DNA from: Clostridia bacterium
GTDB lineage: Bacteria > Bacillota > Clostridia > Lutisporales > Lutisporaceae
Length of the DNA: 64,000 nucleotides
Assembly: GCA_035628995.1 (NCBI GenBank)
Contig: DASPIR010000023.1
Span: forward strand, 310,001-374,000
Reading direction: 5' to 3'
Of the stretch, positions 37,059-47,782 are shown piece after piece (positions within the stretch are counted from its first letter, which is position 1; every line of letters starts with the position of its first letter). Under the pieces are notes generated by a model. The model was not told where the DNA came from. It saw only the letters and a list, made by a program, of their open reading frames with translations, and ran no database searches. The translations under genes were made by a program, and so were the position numbers.

Positions 37059-37841
37059 TTATCTAACTTTTTTCAGTTCTTCCAGGAGCTTGTCATTCAG
37101 AATTCTTATATGAGTTCCCTTCATACCAAGGGATCTTGATTCTATGACCCCAGCACTTTCAAACTTTCTTAATGCATTTACTATTACCGATCTGGTAATA
37201 CCCACTTTATCGGCAATTTTGCTTGCTATAAGCAAACCTTCATTTCCTTCAAGTTCTCTGAATATATGATCTACAGCCTCCAGCTCCGAATAAGACAACG
37301 TCCCAATGGCCATTTGTACAACAGCTTTCTTTCTCGCCTCATCCTCTATTTCGTCATGTTTGGATCTTAAAATCTCCAAGCCCACTACTGTAGCTCCATA
37401 CTCTGCAAGCACCAGATCTTCTACGTTGAATTCCTCGTTGTATTTGCCCAATATGATAGTCCCTAATCTTTCACCGCTGCCATTTACCGGAACGATTGTT
37501 GAGTAATTAGTACCCATAGTGCATTTCTCTCTATTATCTATTACGCATACATTTTCTTTATTTATAAGATTTTCCTTTGTTTCAGCATAACTAAGCAGAG
37601 TCTTATTATAATCCTCGGGGAATCTCTTGTCCGCCAGGAGATCATTCTTTAAAAAGTCACACTCCTCTGAAGTGCCTAATGCATAACCAAGTACTCTTCC
37701 TTTTCTGCTTAATATATAAACATTTGCATTCAGTACCTCACTCAGTATTTTGCATAAATCACGAAAGGATACAGATTGAGTGTCCGATGTCTGAAGTACC
37801 TTATTAACTTTCCTCATCTTTTCTAAAAGTGTTGAGTTCAT
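37059..37841 (-). CDS. codY: Global transcriptional repressor CodY
   Basis: 260 aa. N-terminal GAF-type domain that binds branched-chain amino acids ([13 protein letters not shown] start) and a C-terminal winged helix-turn-helix ([20 protein letters not shown], about 207-226). With GTP and branched-chain amino acids it represses starvation genes, and in B. subtilis also fla/che. It lies directly upstream of flgB, the same neighbourhood as in Bacillus. Confidence 0.97.
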   Translation of the reverse strand: MNSTLLEKMRKVNKVLQTSDTQSVSFRDLCKILSEVLNANVYILSRKGRVLGYALGTSEECDFLKNDLLADKRFPEDYNKTLLSYAETKENLINKENVCVIDNREKCTMGTNYSTIVPVNGSGERLGTIILGKYNEEFNVEDLVLAEYGATVVGLEILRSKHDEIEDEARKKAVVQMAIGTLSYSELEAVDHIFRELEGNEGLLIASKIADKVGITRSVIVNALRKFESAGVIESRSLGMKGTHIRILNDKLLEELKKVR

Positions 37842-37855
37842 ATGCTTCCTCCTTA

Positions 37856-39256
37856 TTATATTATATACTTGCTGACATCCTTGTTTTTAATGTCATACAT
37901 CAACGCTTGTCGCACATAGTCTTTTGAAATTTTCAATTCGTAGTTCTTCATTTCCGGAGCTTCAAAGGATATATCCTCAAAAAGTCTTTCCATTACTGTG
38001 TAAAGTCTTCTAGCTCCAATATTCTCATACTGCTCATTCATGAAGGCTGCTATCTCAGCAAGCTCTTCAATGGATTCCTCCTCAAAGGTAACGCTTATTC
38101 CTTCTGTCTGCAAGAGAGCCGTGTACTGCTTTATAAGTGCATTCTTGGGCTTGGTCAATATCTCCTTGAAGTTATCCTTGCTTAGGCTGGAAAGCTCGAC
38201 TCTCACTGGAAACCTTCCCTGAAGCTCCGGTATCAGGTCAGATACCTTGGATACATGGAAAGCACCGGCTGCAATAAACAGAATATAATCAGTCTTAACT
38301 GGACCATATTTCGTAACAACAGTGCTGCCTTCAACTATCGGAAGTATATCTCTCTGTACGCCTTCCCTTGACACATCTGGACCACTTCCAAAACCTTTTC
38401 CGGCAATCTTGTCAATTTCATCTATAAATATGATTCCTCGTTCTTCAGCCTTCTTTATGGCTTCATCTATAACGCTATCCATGTCAATAAGCTTATGTGC
38501 TTCTTGCTGTGTCAACAGCTTCAATGCTTCCTTCACTGTCACTCTTCTATGCTTTGTCTTTTTGGGAAGCAGCCCTCCAAACATATCCTGGAGGTTAATA
38601 TTCATTTGATCTATACCAAGTCCGGACAACATTTCAATATTGTGTCCTGACGAATCTTCCACCTCTATTTCAACGTTCTGGCTGTCCAGTTCTCCGCTCT
38701 TTACCTTTTGCTTTATGTAATAACGGTTGGTTGCCAAATCATTTTCCCTTTGTTTTGCAGCATCATCTTCTTCGTTTTCCTTGCCTCCGCCGTAATTAAA
38801 TATCATTTCGAAGGGGTTTTTTGACATATTGCTCTTATGGGCAGAAGGGACAAGTATTTCTGCTACTTTTTCGGCAGCTAGTTCAGAGGCCTTTTCGTTT
38901 ACTTGTGACACCTTCTCTGCTTTAACCATTCTTACAGAGAATTCTATCAAGTCCCTTATTATGGACTCTACATCTCTTCCGACATAGCCAACTTCTGTGA
39001 ACTTGGTCGCTTCAACCTTAACAAAGGGTGCATTGACCAGCTTGGCCATCCTTCTAGCTATTTCTGTTTTCCCGACCCCTGTAGGGCCTATCATTAATAT
39101 ATTCTTGGGAGTTACCTCTTCTCTCATCTCATCATCCAGAAGATTTCTCCTGTATCTGTCCCTTAAAGCCACTGCTACAGACTTTTTAGCCTTTTCCTGC
39201 CCTATAATGTATTTATCCAGCTCTGCAACTATCTGCTTTGGGGTCAACTCGTTCAT
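37856..39256 (-). CDS. hslU: ATP-dependent protease ATPase subunit HslU
   Basis: 466 aa AAA+ unfoldase partner of HslV. Walker [16 protein letters not shown] (about 57-71), Walker [12 protein letters not shown], an inserted I-domain (about 110-240), sensor and C-terminal domain. It begins 10 bases after hslV. Confidence 0.96.
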   Translation of the reverse strand: MNELTPKQIVAELDKYIIGQEKAKKSVAVALRDRYRRNLLDDEMREEVTPKNILMIGPTGVGKTEIARRMAKLVNAPFVKVEATKFTEVGYVGRDVESIIRDLIEFSVRMVKAEKVSQVNEKASELAAEKVAEILVPSAHKSNMSKNPFEMIFNYGGGKENEEDDAAKQRENDLATNRYYIKQKVKSGELDSQNVEIEVEDSSGHNIEMLSGLGIDQMNINLQDMFGGLLPKKTKHRRVTVKEALKLLTQQEAHKLIDMDSVIDEAIKKAEERGIIFIDEIDKIAGKGFGSGPDVSREGVQRDILPIVEGSTVVTKYGPVKTDYILFIAAGAFHVSKVSDLIPELQGRFPVRVELSSLSKDNFKEILTKPKNALIKQYTALLQTEGISVTFEEESIEELAEIAAFMNEQYENIGARRLYTVMERLFEDISFEAPEMKNYELKISKDYVRQALMYDIKNKDVSKYII

Positions 39257-39265
39257 AGCATCCTC

Positions 39266-39796
39266 CTATAATTCTTCAACCATTATGTTGTTATTAGTGA
39301 AAACGCAGATGGAAGCAGCTATTTCCAAGGATTTTCTCACAACCTCACTTGGTGAAAGATCAGTGTTCTGAGTCAATGCCTTTGCTGCAGCCAATGCATA
39401 ATTGCCTCCTGAACCAATTGCAATTACACCATCATCTGGTTCTATTACCTCTCCGCTTCCTGATATAACAAGAAGTGTATCGCTGTCCAGTGCTATAAGC
39501 ATAGCCTCCAGATTCCTCAGTACTTTATCGCTTCTCCATTCCTTTGCAAGCTCTACAGCTGCTCTTTTGAGATTGCCGCTGTGCTGCTCCAGCTTTTCCT
39601 CCAGCCTCTCTGCCAAGGTAAAAGCGTCGGAAACCGAGCCTGCAAAACCTACAATTACCTTGCCCCCAAACAAACGCCTGACCTTTTTGGCAGTTGATTT
39701 AATTATTGTACTCTGACTCATGGTCACCTGTCCGTCACCGGCTATGGCGCCTTTGCCATCTCTTTTGACTGCTGCTATTGTTGTACCATGAAACAT
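39266..39796 (-). CDS. hslV: ATP-dependent protease peptidase subunit HslV
   Basis: 176 aa threonine peptidase. The N-terminus [25 protein letters not shown] suggests a short propeptide (MFHG) removed to expose Thr5 as nucleophile, the usual Firmicutes form (not the serine of CodW). First gene of the hslVU-codY unit; heptad repeat copy 2 lies 22 bases upstream of the ATG. Confidence 0.95.
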   Translation of the reverse strand: MFHGTTIAAVKRDGKGAIAGDGQVTMSQSTIIKSTAKKVRRLFGGKVIVGFAGSVSDAFTLAERLEEKLEQHSGNLKRAAVELAKEWRSDKVLRNLEAMLIALDSDTLLVISGSGEVIEPDDGVIAIGSGGNYALAAAKALTQNTDLSPSEVVRKSLEIAASICVFTNNNIMVEEL

Positions 39797-39818
39797 ATTA
39801 ATCCTCCAGATAAATCCT

Positions 39819-39918
39819 GTTTCGCGTTTCGCGTTTCGGGTTTCGCGTTACGCGAATCGGGTTAGTTCTTCGAAGCCATTCCAACATACTCGCAACTCGT
39901 AACTCGCAACTCGCAACC
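39819..39918. repeat. Heptad repeat element, copy 2
   Basis: Left array (39819-39854): five 7-base units GTTTCGC, GTTTCGC, GTTTCGG, GTTTCGC, GTTACGC plus G. Right array (39889-39918): CTCGCAA, CTCGTAA, CTCGCAA, CTCGCAA plus CC. The 34-base spacer contains TTCTTCGAAGCC, identical to copy 1. It fills most of the 259-base trmFO-hslV gap; the rest holds the trmFO terminator and AT-rich sequence where the hslV promoter may lie, with no clear -35/-10 pair. Confidence 0.9.
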
Positions 39919-40006
39919 AAATTCTATATATTGCTCAATAATGATTATTTTCTAATTTTTGATGAGTAATTAATTTTCATAAACGTTACAATATTCATAA
40001 AAATCA

Positions 40007-40043
40007 AAAAACTCTTCAAATTTAATATAGCATAAGAGTTTTT
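40007..40043 (-). terminator. Terminator after trmFO
   Basis: Perfect 10-bp stem AAAAACTCTT / AAGAGTTTTT with a 17-base loop, followed on the minus strand by TT-GATTTTT. Ends the dprA-topA-trmFO unit. Confidence 0.75.
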
Positions 40044-40055
40044 ATATTTCAACCT

Positions 40056-41366
40056 TTACAGCCCTGAATCGGTAAACTTTTCTAAATCCTTAAGCGCCCT
40101 TTCAGCATAATAGCTGCTCTTTTCCTTCTTATTCTTTATTCTGTGTTCTGGCTGTGGAAATATGCCAAAGTTCACATTCATAGGCTGAAAATTCTTTATC
40201 GTCTGATCGGTAATATAGTGGCACAATGCTCCATGAGCTGTGGTTTCAGGAAATATCAACGGCTCCATATTCCTGAATATTCTCGCCATATTTATTCCGG
40301 CAATCAAACCTGAGGACGCAGATTCTACATAACCTTCTACCCCTGTCATCTGCCCTGCAAAAAACAGCTTGTTGTTGCCACTGTACTGCAGTGTCGGTCT
40401 CATTATCTTTGGTGAATTTATAAAAGTATTCCTGTGCATTACTCCATATCTTACAAACTCTGCGTTCTCCAGCCCTGGTATCATGCTGAACACTCTTTTC
40501 TGCTCACCCCATTTAAGATGTGTCTGAAAGCCCACAATGTTATATAATGTACCTTCTTTGTTGTCCTGCCTAAGCTGTATTACAGCATGAGGAAGCTTCT
40601 CCGTCCTCGGGTCTATGAGTCCTACCGGCTTCAGTGGCCCGAATAACAGCGTCTGGGGTCCTCTTTTTGCCATTGTCTCTACCGGCATGCAGCCCTCGAA
40701 GATAATTTCCTTCTCGAAGCTCTTTATCGGTACAACTTCAGCATTTATCAACTCGTTATAGAATTTTTGGTATTCATCTTCTGTCATAGGGCAGTTGATG
40801 TAATCACTGTCGCCCTTGTCATATCTTGATGCCTTAAAGACTTTGCTCTGGTCGATGGACTCATATGCTACAATCGGAGCTGCTGCATCATAAAAATAAA
40901 AGTACTCACTATCCATAAGCTTTCTAATGCTTGCCGAAAGCTTATCCGAGGTAAGAGGACCTGTTGCTGCTATAACATATTGATCCTGAGGGATTTCAGT
41001 GATTTCTTCCCTTACTATTTCTATGTTGGGATGCTGTGTTATTCTATCAGTTATTTCCTGGGAAAAACCTTCTCTATCAACAGCTAATGCCCCGCCTGCC
41101 GGCAATGCCTTATTATCGGCGCATTCCATTATAAGCGAGCCCAGCCTTCTCATCTCTTCTTTCAATAGTCCCACTGCGTTTTCCAATTGGTTGGAACGAA
41201 GGGAATTGCTGCAGACCAACTCTCCGAACTTATCAGTATGATGTGCCGGCGTATTGTTCACCGGCCTCATTTCATAAAGTTTAACCCTTATACCCCTGCT
41301 TGCAAGCTGCCATGCTGCTTCACTGCCTGCAAGTCCTCCACCTATGACTATTACCTGATCCTTCAA
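40056..41366 (-). CDS. trmFO: Folate-dependent tRNA (uracil-54-C5)-methyltransferase TrmFO
   Basis: 436 aa flavoprotein that makes ribothymidine-54 in tRNA using methylene-tetrahydrofolate. FAD-binding [14 protein letters not shown] (about 8-21), conserved [20 protein letters not shown] with the catalytic Cys region (about 51), and C-terminal [16 protein letters not shown]. Starts 3 bases before the topA stop region. Confidence 0.95.
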   Translation of the reverse strand: MKDQVIVIGGGLAGSEAAWQLASRGIRVKLYEMRPVNNTPAHHTDKFGELVCSNSLRSNQLENAVGLLKEEMRRLGSLIMECADNKALPAGGALAVDREGFSQEITDRITQHPNIEIVREEITEIPQDQYVIAATGPLTSDKLSASIRKLMDSEYFYFYDAAAPIVAYESIDQSKVFKASRYDKGDSDYINCPMTEDEYQKFYNELINAEVVPIKSFEKEIIFEGCMPVETMAKRGPQTLLFGPLKPVGLIDPRTEKLPHAVIQLRQDNKEGTLYNIVGFQTHLKWGEQKRVFSMIPGLENAEFVRYGVMHRNTFINSPKIMRPTLQYSGNNKLFFAGQMTGVEGYVESASSGLIAGINMARIFRNMEPLIFPETTAHGALCHYITDQTIKNFQPMNVNFGIFPQPEHRIKNKKEKSSYYAERALKDLEKFTDSGL

Positions 41367-41368
41367 TA

Positions 41369-43462
41369 TTAATCACCCTTCTTGTCTTCTGCTCTTTTAA
41401 AACCACAGACTGCATTAGTACACTTATGCTCCATACCTTTTTTGTTATACTTCTTTACCATCAGACTGCCGCATTCAGGACATCTTTCTGCTATTGGCTC
41501 ATCCCAGCTGACAAAGTTGCACTCTGGATATTTATTGCAGCCATAAAACTTTCTGCCCTTTTTGGTTTTTCTAGTAATAAGCTCGCCTGAACACTGAGGA
41601 CAGCCTATACCGGTACTCTCTACTATTGCTTTAGTATTTCTGCACTGCGGGAACCCCGGGCACGCAAGGAACTTGCCGAACCTGCCCTGCTTATATACCA
41701 TGTTCCTTCCGCAAAGTTCACATATTACATCGCTGACTTCATCCTGTATCTCAATTTTACCGACTTTCTCTTCTGCACTGCTTAGAGTTATCGCAAAGGG
41801 CTGATAGAATTCCCTTATTACCTGCTTCCATTCCTTATCTCCCTCTTCGATTTCATCCAGCTTGTTCTCCATATTGGCAGTGAATTCTACATTCATAATC
41901 TCAGAAAAAAACTCTGTGAGAATACCAGTTACCTTCTCACCCAAATCAGTTGGCATAAGGAACTTTTTCTCCCTTACAACATACCCCCTTGCCAATACAG
42001 TTGATATAATAGGGGCATATGTACTAGGCCTTCCTATTCCTTTCTCCTCAAGAGCTTTTACCAGCGTAGCCTCTGAATATCTCAAGGGCGGCTCAGTAAA
42101 GTGCTGCTTGTGGTCCAGCTTCTTAAGCTTTACCGACTGCCCTTCCACAAGATTAGGAAGAGTTATTTCTTCTTCTTCATCCTTGTCATCGCTGCCTTCT
42201 TTATAAATGCTCATAAAGCCCTTAAACTTCATTATGCTTCCATTAGCCCTGAAAATATAGCCCTTAGCTTCAATATCTGCCGTAACAGTATCAAACACAG
42301 CAGCCTGCATCTGGCTTGCTACAAATCTTTCCCATATGAGCTTATACAGCTTGTATTGGTCCTTATCAAGAGAATCCTTGACATGTTCAGGCTCTCTGAA
42401 TACAGAAGAAGGTCTGATTGCTTCATGGGCATCCTGAACTTTCTTACCAGGCTTATTAGGTTTTGTTTCTCCATCAAGATAGTTCTTTCCATATTTATCA
42501 GTAATATATTGAGCAGCATCCTTTTTCGCTTCATCAGATATTCTTGTTGAGTCTGTCCTTATATACGTTACAAGACCTAATGTTCCTTCACCTTTTATAT
42601 CAACACCTTCATAAAGCTGCTGCGCAATCATCATAGTCTTCTTTGTAGTATATCCCAGCTTCCTGTATGCCTCCTGCTGCAAACTACTAGTGATAAACGG
42701 ACTGGGAGCATTTCTCTTTTTCTCCCCTTTTTTGACTTTCTTGACTGTGTAATTTGCACCCTTCAGCTTGCCTAGTACAGCGTTCATATCACTCTCGCTG
42801 GAAATCTCCATTTTTTCATTCTCAGAGCCATAGAACTTGGCATCGAAATTCTTTTTTGAGTCTGGATCGTTAAGCTTTGCAATAAGTGACCAGTATTCCT
42901 TTGGCACAAACGCTCTGATTTCATTCTCCCTGTCGCAAATAAGCCTTACTGCAACAGATTGAACCCTTCCTGCACTTAACCCCTTCTTGACCTTTTTCCA
43001 CAGCAGAGGACTTATCTTATATCCCACAAGCCTGTCTAGCACTCTTCTGGCTTGCTGAGCATCTATAACATTAAAATTCAGCTTTCTGGGATTTTTAATA
43101 GCATTGGTAACTGCCGTCTTGGTTATCTCATTAAACTCTATCCTTGAGACATTCTTCATATCCAGATTCAGTATATTGGCAAGATGCCAGGATATAGCCT
43201 CACCTTCTCTATCAGGGTCAGTTGCAAGGAAAATTCTATCACATTTTTTTGCTTCTTTACGGAGCTTTTCTGTTATTTCTCCCTTTCCCCTAATAGTAAT
43301 GTACTTAGGCTGAAAATCCTGATCTACATCAATACCCAACTGGCTTTTAGGCAAATCTCTTATATGCCCCATGGATGCCTCCACTTTATAGCTTGAGCTC
43401 AAAAACTTCTTTATAGTTTTTACTTTCGCAGGTGATTCAACAATTACCAAAGATGTTTTCAA
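41369..43462 (-). CDS. topA: DNA topoisomerase I
   Basis: 697 aa type IA topoisomerase. Toprim domain ([13 protein letters not shown] and [13 protein letters not shown]), active-site Tyr in [13 protein letters not shown], and three C-terminal zinc ribbons (CELC...C...C, CPQC...C...C, CPEC...C...C). Relaxes negative supercoils. TTG at 43462 ([13 protein letters not shown]) follows GAGGTG by a good distance; the GTG four codons upstream is part of that ribosome site. Confidence 0.93.
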   Translation of the reverse strand: MKTSLVIVESPAKVKTIKKFLSSSYKVEASMGHIRDLPKSQLGIDVDQDFQPKYITIRGKGEITEKLRKEAKKCDRIFLATDPDREGEAISWHLANILNLDMKNVSRIEFNEITKTAVTNAIKNPRKLNFNVIDAQQARRVLDRLVGYKISPLLWKKVKKGLSAGRVQSVAVRLICDRENEIRAFVPKEYWSLIAKLNDPDSKKNFDAKFYGSENEKMEISSESDMNAVLGKLKGANYTVKKVKKGEKKRNAPSPFITSSLQQEAYRKLGYTTKKTMMIAQQLYEGVDIKGEGTLGLVTYIRTDSTRISDEAKKDAAQYITDKYGKNYLDGETKPNKPGKKVQDAHEAIRPSSVFREPEHVKDSLDKDQYKLYKLIWERFVASQMQAAVFDTVTADIEAKGYIFRANGSIMKFKGFMSIYKEGSDDKDEEEEITLPNLVEGQSVKLKKLDHKQHFTEPPLRYSEATLVKALEEKGIGRPSTYAPIISTVLARGYVVREKKFLMPTDLGEKVTGILTEFFSEIMNVEFTANMENKLDEIEEGDKEWKQVIREFYQPFAITLSSAEEKVGKIEIQDEVSDVICELCGRNMVYKQGRFGKFLACPGFPQCRNTKAIVESTGIGCPQCSGELITRKTKKGRKFYGCNKYPECNFVSWDEPIAERCPECGSLMVKKYNKKGMEHKCTNAVCGFKRAEDKKGD

Positions 43463-43518
43463 ATAATTCACCTCATTTTAAAAATTCAAATTTCATTATA
43501 ACAGAATATAAAAAAAAA

Positions 43519-44607
43519 TCAAATTAAAAGGTAAATCCCACCAATTTGCTGTACAAGCCCTTTTACTTCCAGTTTTGTTAAGGCGCCCATCGCTTTCCCT
43601 GGCTGAAGGCCTGTTGCGGCAAGTATTTCCTCCTTGCTTCCGCCCTTTTCTCTCAGAAATGCAAGTATACAATCTTCTTCAATACTTATGTCTAGATTTA
43701 CATTATTATTAATATTACTTTCTTCCTTGTATATGATTTTAAGATTTAACTCTTCAATAATATCTTCAATTCTGCTAACAAGCTTTGCTCCGTTTTTTAT
43801 CAAGGTATTTGTGCCTCTGCTGGTCGGTGAGCTTATGTTGCCAGGTACGGCAAATACCTCCCTGCCTTGTTCAAGTGCAAAATCTGCAGTTATCAATGAG
43901 CCGCTCTTTTCACCTGCCTCCACAACTATGACCCCAAGTGACATCCCGCTTATTATTCTATTCCTAGCTGGAAATTGAGCGGGAAAAGGTTCTGTGTCAA
44001 AGAGATACTCGGATATCAGGGCACCACTTTTTAGTATCTCATTGCTTAAATTGTAATTGGACATAGGGTAAACATACTTAAGTCCACAACCAAATACTGC
44101 GATTGTCCTACCTTTTGACATAAGTGCACCTTTGTGGGCAGCTGAATCAATTCCAAGTGCCATGCCGCTTACTATTGTAATACCCAATTCTGCAAGCCTC
44201 GAAGCAATTCTTTGAGCGGCCTTCAACCCATAGTCACTTGCTTTTCTTGAGCCGACAATCCCAACTGCAAGTCCATCCTCTTTTATAAGCTCGCCCTTAA
44301 CATACAATACAGGCGGTGGATCATAAATGTTTTTAAGGTTCTCAGGATATTCATCATCATGTATAGTATAAACTTTTATACCATTTTCTTTCACAATTTT
44401 TAAATATTCATCAATGTCTTCAATATTCCTATGCTCTGAAATACTCTTAACCGTCTGTTCTCTTATAAGCCCCGAAGCCATAAGCTCAGAATACGAGCAT
44501 TGATATACGTTTTCCGCAGAGCCGAAATACCTGATAAGATTCATACTGCTCTTACTCCCAACTCCAGGAACAGAGGAAAGCCATACCCAATATTTTTTCT
44601 CTTTCAT
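43519..44607 (-). CDS. dprA: DNA processing protein DprA (Smf)
   Basis: 362 aa. N-terminal helix-hairpin-helix/SAM-like part, Rossmann domain (GIVGSRKASDYG, VSGMALGIDSAAHKGAL, GSLITADFALEQGREVFAVPG) and C-terminal winged helix (EEILAATGLQPGKAMGALTKLE). Loads RecA on incoming single-stranded DNA. dprA-topA is the common Firmicutes order. Confidence 0.95.
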   Translation of the reverse strand: MKEKKYWVWLSSVPGVGSKSSMNLIRYFGSAENVYQCSYSELMASGLIREQTVKSISEHRNIEDIDEYLKIVKENGIKVYTIHDDEYPENLKNIYDPPPVLYVKGELIKEDGLAVGIVGSRKASDYGLKAAQRIASRLAELGITIVSGMALGIDSAAHKGALMSKGRTIAVFGCGLKYVYPMSNYNLSNEILKSGALISEYLFDTEPFPAQFPARNRIISGMSLGVIVVEAGEKSGSLITADFALEQGREVFAVPGNISSPTSRGTNTLIKNGAKLVSRIEDIIEELNLKIIYKEESNINNNVNLDISIEEDCILAFLREKGGSKEEILAATGLQPGKAMGALTKLEVKGLVQQIGGIYLLI

Positions 44608-44722
44608 ACAATCCCCTTTTCAATAATGCTTTAATATGCCTGAATAAGCAAGTCTTGGATACAATTTTGTTACATTCTTCATTGAATTGTTACACTATGA
44701 TAACAACTTTGTAACATTGATT

Positions 44723-44812
44723 TGATATAATAATATCAGCAAGGATGACAAAGGAAATTAATTCTTCCCCCTCCTATTTATAACCGGTAGCTTTTCACTA
44801 CCGGTTTTTAAT
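44723..44812 (+). ncRNA. Candidate small RNA between dprA and the DUF1232 gene
   Basis: On the plus strand, an extended -10 (TGATATAAT, 44723-44731) precedes a predicted transcript of about 75 bases (about 44738 to 44812) ending in a perfect 9-bp hairpin (44782-44790 / 44798-44806) plus TTTTT. It contains a C-rich run TTCTTCCCCCTCC complementary to Shine-Dalgarno sites and a 12-codon frame (44745-44783). Neither neighbour gene points this way. The alternative is that the hairpin is a weak terminator for the minus-strand DUF1232 gene. The rest of the 210-base gap has scattered GTTAC/GTAAC repeats. Confidence 0.4.
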
Positions 44813-44817
44813 TTGCT

Positions 44818-45255
44818 TTAATATGGTTTTTTTCTTCTTAACTTTCTTATCCCCAATAGAGCCGAGTAGCCTATGAATTTTACTGAGTTTGAAACCACTT
44901 TAACCGTACCTCTCCCTATTGATTTCAAGGTTTCTTTTGTAAGTAATATATCCTCGCTAATATCCTCCATTGTTACTCCTGCTTCATCTAAATACTTGTT
45001 CCTGATTTCAACATCAGTTGCATTAAGCACTTTTTTAAGACATCGCAGCATTACGATTATATTGTCCAATTGCCCTGCCACAGGAATTATCCCTGGTATC
45101 AGCTCAATAGGAGATAAACTGTAAGCTATTCCCATTGAAAGCAGCACCTTGTGTTTCCTGCGGATATCGCGACTCTTATACAGCTTGAAAAGTAGTTTGC
45201 TGTAGCATGGCAGCTTGCCAATTATTGAAAAAATGTCCCGCTCTTCATTGCCCAT
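44818..45255 (-). CDS. DUF1232 (YkvA-like) membrane protein
   Basis: 145 aa. DUF1232 core KVLLSMGIAYSLSPIELIPG then IPVAGQLDNIIVMLRCL (about 36-74), a small membrane-associated family of unknown function. A lysine-rich C-terminus follows. It lies 22 bases after comM and is probably co-transcribed. Confidence 0.75.
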   Translation of the reverse strand: MGNEERDIFSIIGKLPCYSKLLFKLYKSRDIRRKHKVLLSMGIAYSLSPIELIPGIIPVAGQLDNIIVMLRCLKKVLNATDVEIRNKYLDEAGVTMEDISEDILLTKETLKSIGRGTVKVVSNSVKFIGYSALLGIRKLRRKKPY

Positions 45256-45277
45256 TTCTTTCTCACTCCATTATCAT

Positions 45278-46810
45278 TTAAAGTGTATACTTTCTGTCCA
45301 AACTTCTATGTTGTATTGCCTCAGCAATATGGTCCAGCTTTATATGCTCGCTGCCCTCCAGGTCAGCTATAGTCCTTGCAACCTTTAAAATCCTATTGTA
45401 CGCTCTGGCGCTTAAATTGAACCTGTCAAAGGCATTCTTTAGAAGTTCCTTCTCCTTTTTTCCAATGGCGCAGTATACAGCCATCTGCTTGGGCTTCAGC
45501 TGAGAGTTGGAATAAATGCCTTCATTTTTATATCTTTCAAGCTGCAGCTTCCTAGCTTTGTTTATTCTCTTTTTGATGCTGGCCGAGCTTTCACTATGAG
45601 TATTTCCTGATATGTCATTAAAATTTACAGAAGGCACTTCAATATGTAAATCAATCCTATCCATAAGCGGTCCTGAAATTTTGCCCAAGTAATTCTTTAT
45701 TTGAATCGGGCTGCAGGTACACCTATTGGATTCATCTCCATAAAAGCCGCAGGGGCATGGGTTTATTGAGCTTACAAGAATGAATTTTGCGGGATAGGTT
45801 ATGGTGCCATTTACCCTTGATATAGTAACGCATTCATCTTCCAATGGCTGCCTGAGAACCTCCAGCACATTCTTGGGAAATTCAGGCATCTCGTCCAAAA
45901 ACAATACACCGTAGTGGGACAGAGAGACTTCACCGGGATGAGGAACTCTTCCGCCACCAATTAGTGCTGCAGCAGACATTGTATGATGCGGCGCCCTGAA
46001 GGGTCTTTTTGTTACAAGGCACAGCTTATCCTTAAGCAAGCCCGCAATACTATAAATCTTGGTTACTTCCAGGCTCTCCTCAAAGGACATTTCCGGCAGT
46101 ATCGAAGGAAGCCTTCTTGCAAGCATTGTCTTTCCAGAGCCTGGGGGTCCAAGCATAATTAAGTTATGAGCACCTGCCGCTGCAATTTCCAAAGCTCTTT
46201 TTGCTATATCCTGTCCCCTGACATCTGCAAAATCATATTCCTCCTCCACAACCCCCTCAAGCAAGGCTTCCAAATCAACCTTATGAGGCGTCATGTTTCT
46301 TTTCCCGTTCAAGAATTCCACCATATCTATTATATTTTCCACAGGATATATCTCCATGTCATTAACCAGTGCTGCTTCATCTGCATTATCCCTTGCCAGT
46401 ACAAGTCTTTTATACCCATTTTGTTTTAGTGACAGGCACATAGGCAGCACTCCCTTTATACCCTTTACAGTACCGTCCAATGATAGCTCTCCCAGAAAGG
46501 CATAGCTTTCCAAGTTCTCATTCTCTATGAACATAGAAGCTCTTAGTATTCCAGCGGCTATTGCCAGATCGAATATGGAGCCTTCTTTTCTAATATCTGC
46601 CGGAGCAAGGTTTATAGTTATTCTTTTCTGAGGAAATTGAAAATCAGAATTCTTTATTGCTGCTCTTACTCTTTCTCTGGACTCTTTGACCGCAGTATCC
46701 GGCAGTCCTACAATGTCAAAACCCGGAAGTCCGTTGGACAAATCAGTTTCTACTTCAATAACGTGTCCTTGAATTCCGTATAAAGCGCAGGTATTAGTTT
46801 TATAAATCAT
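45278..46810 (-). CDS. comM: ComM/YifB-type AAA+ helicase-like protein
   Basis: 510 aa. N-terminal Lon-protease-fold domain (LPGFDIVGLPDTAVKESRERV), central magnesium-chelatase-type AAA+ with GPPGSGKTMLARRLP, LFLDEMPEFP and a C-terminal lid. ComM promotes branch migration in natural transformation in Gram-negatives; its pairing with dprA close by fits DNA uptake/recombination. Start at 46810 chosen because GGAG is 7 bases upstream. Confidence 0.92.
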   Translation of the reverse strand: MIYKTNTCALYGIQGHVIEVETDLSNGLPGFDIVGLPDTAVKESRERVRAAIKNSDFQFPQKRITINLAPADIRKEGSIFDLAIAAGILRASMFIENENLESYAFLGELSLDGTVKGIKGVLPMCLSLKQNGYKRLVLARDNADEAALVNDMEIYPVENIIDMVEFLNGKRNMTPHKVDLEALLEGVVEEEYDFADVRGQDIAKRALEIAAAGAHNLIMLGPPGSGKTMLARRLPSILPEMSFEESLEVTKIYSIAGLLKDKLCLVTKRPFRAPHHTMSAAALIGGGRVPHPGEVSLSHYGVLFLDEMPEFPKNVLEVLRQPLEDECVTISRVNGTITYPAKFILVSSINPCPCGFYGDESNRCTCSPIQIKNYLGKISGPLMDRIDLHIEVPSVNFNDISGNTHSESSASIKKRINKARKLQLERYKNEGIYSNSQLKPKQMAVYCAIGKKEKELLKNAFDRFNLSARAYNRILKVARTIADLEGSEHIKLDHIAEAIQHRSLDRKYTL

Positions 46811-46949
46811 CATACCACTCCATATATATATTACTTTCTCTTAAATATTTCTATAAATACTAAATTTTTCCTTCTTTTTCATAAATAGTTTTAAAATTAT
46901 AAACTCCAGATTACATATATATACTAAAATAGTATTGTATATATATTGA

Positions 46950-46986
46950 TAAAAAAAGAGACATGCAACTTATTTTGCATATCTCT
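46950..46986 (-). terminator. Terminator overlapping the end of the RNA methyltransferase gene
   Basis: Minus-strand 12-bp stem AGAGATATGCAA / TTGCATGTCTCT (one G-U) followed by seven Ts. The stop codon of the methyltransferase gene is within the loop, so the hairpin overlaps coding sequence. Confidence 0.85.
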
Positions 46987-47779
46987 TCCTAATTGAAAAC
47001 TCATACATTAAAATTGATGCAGCTATTCCTGCATTAAGTGATTCTGCCCTTCCCGGCATTGGTATCTTTATATTTTTATCTAGAAGCTCTATAATCTCGC
47101 GTCCTATTCCCTGTGATTCATTTCCTATAATAATCGCTGATCTTTTATAGCGGGGCAGGTCTATACAGCTTTCACTGCTGTGAGGATCTGCGCCTATTGT
47201 CATTACGCTGCTGTCTTTCAGTTTCAGTATTGCTTCTGTCGTGTCCAGGTTCTGAATAACCGGTATGTGAAACAAAGAACCCATAGTTGCTCTTATAGTT
47301 TTTCCATTATATAAATCAACACTCCCATTTGACAGCAGTACAGCATCTATTCCGCAGGCATCCGCTGTCCTGATTATCGTGCCTGCATTCCCCGGATCCC
47401 TGACTTCATCCAGCAGCACTATGCAAAGTTCATCTTTTTTTAGAATACTATCAAGGTTGAATTCCATTTTATCAACGATAGCAATTACACCTTGCGGCGT
47501 CTCAGTTTCCCCGACTTCCTTGAATACCCTCTCATCTGAGTAATACAACGGAATATTGCTGCTCTTAAGAGCAGCCTCAAGTTCTCCATACCTTTCACTT
47601 TCAGCAAAGCTTTCACTGAAAAGCACCATTGAAATGGATGCCTTATAATCCAAAGCTTCTTTTAGAAGCTTTTCACCCTCAATTATGAACTTTCCATACT
47701 CATCTCTGTACTTTTTTAACTGCAGTGCTTTTATATACTTTATTGTCTTATTCGTATTGCTTTGTATTATTTCTTTCAT
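46970..47779 (-). CDS. TrmH/SpoU-family RNA 2'-O-methyltransferase
   Basis: 269 aa. N-terminal L7Ae/L30-like substrate-binding domain (about 1-100) and the C-terminal SPOUT knot: LLDEVRDPGNAGTIIRTADA (motif 1), IIIGNESQGIGREI (motif 2) and SLNAGIAASILMYEF (motif 3). The RNA target (23S rRNA or tRNA) cannot be assigned from these motifs. Confidence 0.92.
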   Translation of the reverse strand: MKEIIQSNTNKTIKYIKALQLKKYRDEYGKFIIEGEKLLKEALDYKASISMVLFSESFAESERYGELEAALKSSNIPLYYSDERVFKEVGETETPQGVIAIVDKMEFNLDSILKKDELCIVLLDEVRDPGNAGTIIRTADACGIDAVLLSNGSVDLYNGKTIRATMGSLFHIPVIQNLDTTEAILKLKDSSVMTIGADPHSSESCIDLPRYKRSAIIIGNESQGIGREIIELLDKNIKIPMPGRAESLNAGIAASILMYEFSIRKRYAK

Positions 47780-47782
47780 GCT

